A DNA stretch of 64,000 bases, taken from the NCBI GenBank assembly GCA_028753945.1, contig JAPNXP010000012.1:4424501-4488500 (forward strand). The letters are read 5' to 3'. How positions within the stretch are numbered: position 1 is the stretch's first letter; each line of letters starts with the position of its first letter. Below are positions 53,465-62,400 of this stretch, in pieces. This stretch comes from Hexactinellida sp. DTS-2022 (lineage: Eukaryota; Porifera; Hexactinellida). Position numbers and translations under genes: made by a program. The notes beneath the pieces were generated by a model that saw only the letters and a program-made list of their open reading frames with translations, made no database searches and was not told the origin of the DNA.

Positions 53465-55130
53465 CTTAGGAGTACTATTCAACCCATCTTGAATAGAGGG
53501 AGGGTCTGATATCAGGTCATTGTGGTTAATTATATCGATTCTCTGTTTGGCACCAGTCAAGTTAATCCTATATACGAATTGTAGAGGATAGATGCGAAAC
53601 AAGTTGATCTATCTGATAGTAGCATTGGTGCTGACTTGCTTTGTGATGCAACAAGCTATGTGGTTGATTGACGTGAATCACTGCAATGTGAATCTCCTGC
53701 TGGAGCTCAGCAACAATTACACCAATGCCAAACTAGAGTTGGAATTTGTGAAAGGGGAACTTAACGGTACCACTGTTCCTCCTCTGGTTCCAACAGAGCT
53801 CTGCAACACTCCCCGAACCGATAACACCCACACACCGAGTCTGGCAAAGCCGACAACATCAAACAAAATATTCAATCACAAACCTCAAGGGAAATATCAT
53901 AAATACAAACTGACCGAGGAAATTACGATGGATAAGTTTCGGATAATCTCCGAGACAGAGAGGAATGACTACAAAGTGGTTTATGGGATACCAACAGTCG
54001 CCCGGCCCAATAAACAAATCTATTTAACTCAGACTCTCGACTCCCTCCTTAGCGATCCTACCAGTATTAAACAGCTAAATGTCCTCCTGATCATTTTTGT
54101 AGCCGACATAGACACCGACAGATGTCAAGAGGTGGCTGACATAGTTAGGGCTGATCACGAGCAACCCTTCAGAACGGGTAACATCGAGGTGGTCTGTCCC
54201 CATCCCACTCTCTACCCCTCTCTAGACGACCTACCGGTCACACTGGAAGATCCTCAGGATCGGATAAAGTGGCGGTCCAAGCAGAACCTAGACTTCGGGT
54301 TTCTGATGTGGTACGCCAGCAGGAAAGGAGACTACTACGTACAATTGGAAGATGACATACTAGCCGTCAGTGACTACGCTTACCACATCGACTATCATGT
54401 GGATAAGGTTAAAGATGATTTCTGGTTCTTAATACACTTTTCGACGCTTGGCTTTATAGGAAAGTTGATGCGATGTAACGACTTGCTATCATTTGCCTCC
54501 TATTTGCTGCTCTTCTACTCGAATCAACCTTGTGATTGGCTTGTGAATGATTATGGCAAGTCGCTTGTATGCTACGATGGCCTAAATATTAACAGCTGTA
54601 ACTCTTTTCTCGATGGTATATTTACTAGATACAGTTCTTCTCTATTCCAACACATGGGAACTTTTTCTAGTTTAAAGGGCAAAACTCAACAAATGAAGGA
54701 TACTAAATTTAAAGATTTAGTTCTAACACCATTCAAAAAACCTATTCACTCAAACCCACTTGCAAAGATTACATCAACATTTTCTATCTACGAGTATCAC
54801 ACTGCGAAAAGGCTATATGAGGGAAAAGGATATTTTTGGTCATATGCGATCCTCAAAGGAGACAGTATTCTAGTAGAGTTTGAAAATCCACAGATGCTAC
54901 GAGGCGTTAACATACGATCAGGCAATTACAATAAGCCTCAGGATAAGATGGATTACGGGGTTGTAGAGTTCAAAAGTAAAGAAAACAGTGATTATGAGTA
55001 TTGGTGTGAATTCGAAAACGGTGAAGCAAACTGTTCTTCATCAACAACCAATCTAATAAGTTCGATACGTGTTATAGCAACTGAAACCCAAAGCCACTGG
55101 TTACTGATGACACACTTCGAATGTTTGCTT
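53465..55130 (+). repeat. inverted duplication C, right arm
   Basis: Partner of 44460-46125, including the 5' flank. The 7.3-kb loop between the arms contains the BRD7/9-like gene. Confidence 0.85.
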
Positions 55131-55133
55131 TAA
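53592..55133 (+). CDS. MGAT4-like N-acetylglucosaminyltransferase (GT54), paralogue 2
   Basis: 513 residues, same length as the 44456-45997 protein and almost identical over residues 1-330, including the membrane span, RIKWRSKQNLDFGF and the QLEDDI motif. The C-terminal third (from about residue 335, NINSCNSFLDGIF) is clearly more diverged, as if gene conversion or a purifying constraint had kept only the catalytic part alike. Expected in the Golgi, adding GlcNAc to N-glycans. Open throughout, so both copies could be active. Confidence 0.9.
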   Translation: MRNKLIYLIVALVLTCFVMQQAMWLIDVNHCNVNLLLELSNNYTNAKLELEFVKGELNGTTVPPLVPTELCNTPRTDNTHTPSLAKPTTSNKIFNHKPQGKYHKYKLTEEITMDKFRIISETERNDYKVVYGIPTVARPNKQIYLTQTLDSLLSDPTSIKQLNVLLIIFVADIDTDRCQEVADIVRADHEQPFRTGNIEVVCPHPTLYPSLDDLPVTLEDPQDRIKWRSKQNLDFGFLMWYASRKGDYYVQLEDDILAVSDYAYHIDYHVDKVKDDFWFLIHFSTLGFIGKLMRCNDLLSFASYLLLFYSNQPCDWLVNDYGKSLVCYDGLNINSCNSFLDGIFTRYSSSLFQHMGTFSSLKGKTQQMKDTKFKDLVLTPFKKPIHSNPLAKITSTFSIYEYHTAKRLYEGKGYFWSYAILKGDSILVEFENPQMLRGVNIRSGNYNKPQDKMDYGVVEFKSKENSDYEYWCEFENGEANCSSSTTNLISSIRVIATETQSHWLLMTHFECLL

Positions 55134-55265
55134 ATTTATGGGCCAACTTCACTTTTTTATTCTCTTAGCAATATTAACTGTTTTCCCAATTTTATAACAT
55201 TTTACACTTATAATGTGCTTACGTATCAATTAAATTATTTATTTGAATTGCCATTTAATAGAGTA

Positions 55266-55369
55266 CAGTAGAACCTGCGTAATCTGACCCCCTATAAACC
55301 GGATTTCTCCTTAATCCGACACAAATTTTCCTGTCCCAACGAGTGTGTCGGATTAGACAAGTTCTACTG
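55266..55369. mobile_element. short pogo-like MITE
   Basis: 104 bp, ends CAGTAGAACCTGCGTAATC and GATTAGACAAGTTCTACTG, flanked by TA. It lies 130 bp after the MGAT4 paralogue. Confidence 0.8.
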
Positions 55370-55413
55370 TAGTGTGGTTCCAAAATGACAAAATTATTCT
55401 CACAGCCACCATG

Positions 55414-56293
55414 GCCTACTTAATATACGGCTACCGTATATATGTCGCCGAGAAGGCCATGAAACAAAGAGGCCAGTTTCTAATTTTCAAAATGGAGAAT
55501 TGATCTATATTCGAATAATTAGCAATGATAGAGCTGAAAAGTGTATTATAACTATATAGGAATATGGTATCCAGGTATACATAGCACCGTCCAGAATTGT
55601 GATATGTCATCATCTGATGACGTTATGGTAATTTTGGTTGCGAATTATCTTGTTTTTCTAGCATACTTTTAACATAGTTAAACGCGTTATAAATGTTCAA
55701 AATTGGAACATGGTTATACCCAGAAGTAGTAGATAATGAGATAATTAACACTTAATTCATTATTAGGTAATGACTCACTATCTCAAAAATTATTGAGGTT
55801 AGGCATATAAAATGTATTATCGATGAATAGGAAGTTATCTATTCCGGACAGATCAGTACCAGTCTAGTTTACATAACATTCATAGTTTTTGAGTTATGGC
55901 ACATTTTAGGAAATATACATTTTCCATGGCAACCGAGGAATGTGTCAACATTCCATTTATAATTTCGATATATTTTATTCTACTACTTCTGGGTATAACC
56001 ATGTTCCAATTTTGAACATTTATAACGCGTTTAACTATGTTAAAAGTATGCTAGAAAAACAAGATAATTCGCAACCAAAATTACCATAACGTCATCAGAT
56101 GATGACATATCACAATTCTGGAGGGTGCTATGTATACCTGGATACCATATTCCTATATAGTTATAATACACTTTTCAGCTCTATCATTGCTAATTATTCG
56201 AATAAAGATCAATTCTCCATTTTGAAAATTAGAAACTGGCCTCTTTGTTTTATGGCCTTCTCGGCGACATATATAGCCGTATATTAAGTAGGC
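55414..56293. mobile_element. fold-back element with about 319-bp inverted arms
   Basis: Arms 55414-55732 and 55979-56293 are nearly identical inverted repeats around a 246-bp loop. Mirror-image open frames in the arms (MMTYHNSG...) are by-products. No transposase. Long inverted arms with a short unique loop are typical of fold-back transposons; a transcript would make a long hairpin. Confidence 0.85.
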
Positions 56294-56299
56294 TATGCA

Positions 56300-57380
56300 G
56301 CCACTCACTAGATCACTGGCTATTAAGTATTAACAATTCAGCTTTTATACACTCAATCTCAATAATGATACACTCAAAGAAAACGAGTGCTATGCTATTA
56401 ATGATATTTTCGACTAATAGCAACAATTTGATTGTTAAGGAGATAGAGGCTCAAATTGATATCTATTATTAGATAATGCAAAAATTCTTGTTAAAGCATT
56501 CCAACTATACTTTTATACACTATCTATCCAATTCCGCAAGAAAAATTCGATTCGGACATTTTCTTTGCATTTTTGACCCCACGAAAGGTCCAAATCATAT
56601 TTTTATTAAATAATATGGCCATAGAGTAGTCAATTATTGTAAATTTATGAAAAAGGAAAATTTTTAGTTTAGCCACTCCTAGTTATACTTTTACATGCCA
56701 CCTATCCAGATCCGAAAGAAAAAGTTGATTCGGACATTTTTTTTACCTTTTTGACGTCACTAAAGGTAAAAATCACCGTCATTTTGTACAAATACATTCC
56801 GTAAGAATTTCCCGGGAGTGACCTTGTTTATGTAGAGGATATCTCAAAAGATATAAGTCGGAGAAAAAAAAACTATCCCTCAAAAATGATCCTTGTCAGT
56901 AGAGCTACCAGATCCGCCGTGTCGATTTTCAACTGTAATACAAAGTTATAGAGTTAATAATTAATCAGTGCCAAATATTGGTAAAATTTGTGCAATTATT
57001 TTAAAATCTATAGAAAAAAATCATTAAATTGATTCTGACAAATGTACGTGGCGGATCTGATGTAACTAATAGTAAAGAGTTAAATTAGCACTATTACAGA
57101 ACTTGCGCCTAATAGAGTAAATTGCTAGCTCTTACATTATCTAGTATGGATTCACTATTAGGCTAAACTTTGACTATGAATATCTAATTCAAATTTTTCG
57201 ATTTTTGAAATTCTGAGTATCTACGTCCTTCTTAGAATAACTAGTACTGTTCAAAAATGCAATAATAATTGGGGGTCATCGGGTGTCGAAAATTTGAGCC
57301 TCTATCTCCTTAACTGCGATTTCCAGTTGCTGATACGTTATCCTAAAAGGATAAACTTTCGTCCGTCATTAATTTTACAT
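56300..57380. repeat. non-coding stretch with a diverged 195-bp direct repeat
   Basis: The segment at 56487-56590 recurs at 56683-56775 (shared ATTCGGACATTTT, TTTTTGACC/GTCAC, AAAGGT). GATCCGCC and GGCGGATC motifs at 56930 and 57050 are inverted to each other. No genes seen. Confidence 0.5.
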
Positions 57381-57509
57381 AATATTTGGGAAAAGCAGAC
57401 TTGATAGTAGAGCATCGTGTCCAAATTTACACGATAGGACACGAAAGACAGAAGGTATATTATCACGAACACGACACGAAATCTATCTGTATATTAAAAG
57501 CGGAATTGT

Positions 57510-58400
57510 TGTGGATGTGTGTGTTTGTGTGTTTGTCCAGAATTAATAGGAAAGACTACGAGTCCTAGAAAGCTGAAAATTGGCATGCAGGGGTAACTTT
57601 GTACTGCGACAACGATCTATTGGTTTTCTAAGCGAAATAACGGGATTATGACGTCATAAACGCACATATTTGGTAATAACTCTTTCAGATTTTATCCGAT
57701 TCGGCCACAATTCTAAATGATAACACAACATACAATGAGACACACGTGCTCCGATTTATGGGAATGTGACGTCACGTGGGAACTAATTTGGATTCAGCTC
57801 TTACACTTTTGGTTCAATCGACAAATAATTTTGTCACATTATAAAACAGAATGTATTGCATGTCTCTGGAAATTTTTATAATTTTCGCATTTAATCTGAG
57901 CCAGGCAATAACAAAAATGTAACCTCCAATTGCTGCGTCATTGCGCATATTGAGGTTTGACGATTTAATCTTCACCTACATTATTTTCGAAATTGCATAC
58001 TTGATTAATCCGTTTGGCTTCCATCAGTTTATTTCTATTCGTGATGTATTTAGCTTACGTCAATTACATAAGCATAATATTACATATCAAAGTAATTCAA
58101 CTATTTACAAACAATTTACTATGCAGTAAAATTTCATGGTTAGTAAATAATAACATGAATGAATGAATGAATTAATATATTGACATACTGGGGTCCCAAA
58201 TAGCAGCATACTGAATTGAGTACGTGTAATTCACTAGCCACAGGTGAACTCATTAGTAATATTATAGCTTTTTGGGAAGGCAAAGGCCGCGAAGCGGCCG
58301 TTAATTGTATCGCGTAGTCCCTAACACGAACGAACAAAAGTCGCGAAGCGACTTTTGTGAGAGAGTGATCCGTCGCGAAGCGACCGAGACCGAAGGGCTC
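57510..58400. repeat. dispersed repeat with GTGTGTTTGTCC motif and GCGAAGC hairpins
   Basis: The motif GTGTGTTTGTCC(A/G)GA occurs at 57526-57540 and again at 58437-58451. Three GC-rich hairpins, each with the GCGAAGC loop, cluster at 58288-58383 (GGCCGCGAAGCGGCC, GTCGCGAAGCGAC, GTCGCGAAGCGACC). No coding. Confidence 0.6.
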
Positions 58401-58499
58401 GTATTATTAAATCTCGATTGTTGTTTGTGTGTGTGTTTGTGTGTTTGTCCGGATTGTATTAAAGTGATGGGGGACTAGAAAGCGCAATTAATATTGGGA

Positions 58500-59035
58500 T
58501 ATAAACTAACTTTCAAATGTTATAATAGGTTAACAAGTATGCCGAACACGAATTTCGCGTTTATAAATTTCTCATAATAATATTTGTTGTTGTTGTTGTT
58601 TCACCAAATAGGTAAACAAATTAATGAAAATTCAAAATCAACCTAGAAGTTAGCTTCCAACGGGTATTATAGGTAAACAAGTATGCCGAACACGAATTTC
58701 GCGTTTATAAATTTCTCATATTAATATTTGTTGTTGTTGTTGTTGTTTCACAAAATAGGTAAACAAATTAATGAAAATTCAAAATCAACCTAGAAGTTAG
58801 CTTTCAAAGGTATAATAGGTAAACAAGTGTGCTGAACACGAAATTCGCATTTATAAATTATAATATGAAAAAAAAGTTAAAACTATGGAAATTTTCTAAA
58901 TGGATGTATATAACTCCCTTTCTGCCATTTTCCATGGTAAATAGGGTGAGGAGTAAGGCTGCATAGCGGCCGTTAACTTGAGGTGCGTAGCACCGATCCG
59001 TCGCAAAGCGACCGAGACCGAAGGGCTTGTATACT
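58500..59035. repeat. about 150-bp tandem repeats with a GCATAGCGGCC tail
   Basis: About two and a half tandem units share ATGCCGAACACGAATTTCGC, a (TTG)n run, AAATAGGTAAACAAATTAATG and TTCAAAATCAACCTAGAAGT. The last unit passes into the hairpin tail also found at 47300-47398, ending CGACCGAGACCGAAGGGCT. Confidence 0.75.
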
Positions 59036-59181
59036 AATAAAACACGAATCTTCTAGTACAACACGACATGAACTCGGTTTGTGTTCGTGTTCGCACAGCA
59101 TGTTATTAGAACGGTTTACAACAAAACAATTAGAATATATATTATATCACGGACGAAATTGAGATTATTATTGAGTGAACA

Positions 59182-59378
59182 CAGTAGAACTCGGTTATAA
59201 CGTTCCCACTCAGGAATGGAGAAAACGCGAATTCTCTAATTTACCTAGTACGTATATAAACTAAACGAGTTTACCCTACATAGAAACACATACCGCTTTA
59301 TAAACTTGGTTATAAATAATACGTACTGTTAACTAAGACGAAGTACGTGCTAACCCGGGTTATAACCGAGTTCTACTG
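59182..59378. mobile_element. pogo-like MITE (CAGTAGAACTCGG family)
   Basis: 197 bp with about 20-bp inverted ends CAGTAGAACTCGGTTATAAC and GTTATAACCGAGTTCTACTG. It lies about 120 bp beyond the stop codon of the RdRP gene. Relative of 23428-23569. Confidence 0.85.
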
Positions 59379-59496
59379 TTACTGTATAATCGCTCTATTC
59401 CCCTACAATCAAGTTTTATTACAGTCCTATAGTAATGCAATCCAAAAGTATAAAAAGATAATTAGATTAAATTAGTAAAATAACCATTAGGCTCTC

Positions 59497-62400
59497 TCAT
59501 GAAGATAGATCTGATATAGTATCTGATAATCTTAAAGATATATCTACAGCGTTGGCTGCTAATGCCTTTAACTGGCAAATATTGTTTTCAGACTTCACTG
59601 CATCTCTCAACTCTGTTTCATTATGAAACAGAGTTAATTCACAGAATTTTCTTCCCAAATTAAAGTTCTCCCTGCAGTACTCTATGCCAGAGCAAATCTT
59701 GGCAGTCACGCCATTTAGCTGATAGTACTCAACCGTTTTGTTGTGTTTAACTATTTTCATTTTGTTTTCTAGACGCTTACAGGGAGTAGGAATATCATCC
59801 TCGTTTGTGGTTATCAATTCGGTTCTCACTCCATCGGGAAGAATGGACTTGTAAATATCCGAATCCTCTCGCAACGGCTTGGCACACTCACTTCGCAGCC
59901 TAATATCATGTAAATCACTTGAATCTACAACATTCCTATTAGCCACAATGGTAGCTAGCATCCAAATCAAAGGACGTTCCGAGATATCAACAACTTTGAA
60001 TGTTTCATCAAGATTTAACCTTATGTCGAGAGAAAAGTGTAGTCGGATTTCTACCCTCCAAGTGTAAGGTTTGCACATATTTAGTTGCACAAACCCGCAT
60101 TTCTCCAGTGAGCGTACATAGACAAGGCGTAGCTCTTCGAGGTGAGTGACGTCATCTGTGGATTTTAATCCTGGACAAAACCCACTGGTCGTGGATTTAA
60201 GCAACTTTTCAGAATTTTTGGTAAACTTTTTGATTGTTCTATTGCGTGTACCATCTTCACTCGGAGAATTAGAATTAGAATTTGGTTTTGATTGTTGTGG
60301 AACTTCGCCCCCTTCAACGGAATCTGCCTTTCGATTCAGCTTCCCTTTCAGTAAGCACTTTTCGAATTCTTCTAACGAGAGGGAATCTCCAACATCTTGA
60401 AACGAATCAGGACCATCTAACACGTAGAAAACCCCAAACCTTGTCTTGAATTTGAGATTTTGAAGAAGATCACTGTTGTTGAGTGGAAAAAGTGACAGCT
60501 GATTACAAAGCAGAGTTTGTATCCTGTCACTTCCATCTCTCTTCCAGTTAGGGTTAGGTTTTTGGTCCGAAGAAACTAAAAAACTTTTATGGTTGTGAGA
60601 ATGGTATTGTTTACAACAAGCTTGTGAAAATTCTAACAGTTTAACTCTACAATTTGTGTAGCAATGTGACATTATCAGCGCCATGCTGCCATCTAGCATG
60701 TAGTGATTCGCATTGGATTTATACTTCTTCGTTAGAGCTGAATTTGACTCTAAGAGCGAAATTTCACCCGCTAGTTTGTGGATAGCACTTGCAGAGCCCT
60801 GGGCGGTGAGGAGAAGGTTACGCCCCATATCTTCTATCTTAACCTGGGCGCCTGTAAAGTTTCTCCAAGATCTTTCGTAAAATCGTTTAGAAGACCGAAT
60901 ACGATCACTCATGAAAGTTGTGAAGCGCTTTGCGAAAGTTAGCTGGACCTGAACACGTTCAAACAACTTGAAAACATCTCTGGTGTACACGAGACAATGC
61001 CATCCCTGGAATAGCAGTCTTGCAATCTTAGTGAGAGCAACTTTTTTGATGGTGTGAGTGGGGCTGCCTTCAACAGGCCAAGTGTACACTATTTCCTGCA
61101 CATCTTCTGATGCTAGTTTGTAGCACAGACGAAAGAATTCTTCCAGCATAAGTCCTAGTTGAGAACTCAGTTCAACATTCAATAGCAAGTTAAGCATAGA
61201 AGTGAGAGTGAGGTCGATTTCATTATTTTCAGAAATTGTTTTTGGTTTATTTTCCATCTGTTGATAAACGAATAATATTAGAGCTTCAAATTCAGCAGTC
61301 AATATCAGCCCTGTACTGTTTGGGGAAATATTACATTTTAGGATACCAATGTGTCTAGCCCAGTGTATTAGAATCCAGAAAAATCCAAAGAAGAGACCGC
61401 CCGTCGTGCGATAGAGATCCAGAATGTAATTAGATTTGAGCAGCCCGTCACTCTCCACACTGACGTCAATGCTCACATCTGTGCGTCTCTCATACTGGGA
61501 ATCCATTGAAAATGTTATGAAAGGGAAGTCTAAGTTAAACTTATTGATTTTAGAAACCGCTATTTCGTCGAGGGAAGGAGAGATGTACAACTGAAGAATG
61601 TAGAGTCGTTTTCGTCTAATTTCTAGCTCAGAGATAGGAGGATCCACTTTCTCGAGTGCATTAATCCCATACTCTGTTAGGGACACGGAAATATCTAGAT
61701 CTGATTCCAACTCACAGAGGAACTTTGAAACAGAACCAAATACTTCTACATTGAACATGCAATTATTCTCAGATACAGAATGTTTATTGATAGCTGAAGT
61801 TATCTTCTGCAACAAACACATTTTAGAATCTACACTCGTACGCATGTATTCGCTCTGCTGCATGAGGTACTCTCGGGCTGAGTTCCCAATGGACCAGTGC
61901 AGGTCATGCTCTGTACGTTCGGAATGCTTAGCTTGTAATATTTCACACAAATACTCACTCATAATCCAAGCAAATGAGAGAAAAACCGTTTCTTCACACA
62001 TTTGTTGTTGGTACACTGTCAGGTACCATGCGGCGGCTTTTTTAGTGTAATCCTCTTCAGCTGTGTGTAGTTTGAATAAATCGCGGAATTCCTGAGTGAG
62101 GTAATGAATAGCAGTTTTAAGCGCACTTGTAACTTTGTTCTTGTCGGCAGAGAGCAGCGGGTGACACCTGATGATGAAACAGAGCACAACCTCGGCTTCG
62201 GTCTCAATACCAAACGACAGCATTATTCTCTGTAGCGCACTGAAGTATTCAAAATATCTTATTTTAGCGTCTTGCATATAATCCTCGTAACCTGGTATTT
62301 GGAATGCTTCCAGCTGCAGATTGAATGGTATATTCTGTTTATGTTTAAATCTATATTTGTTATAATAGTTTAAAATATTCTGCCATTCACTTGTCTGAAA

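Noticed and set aside
55431-56287. Two similar short proteins (MMTYHNSG...) on opposite strands
   Set aside because: They are mirror translations of the arms of a fold-back element without any domain or codon bias.
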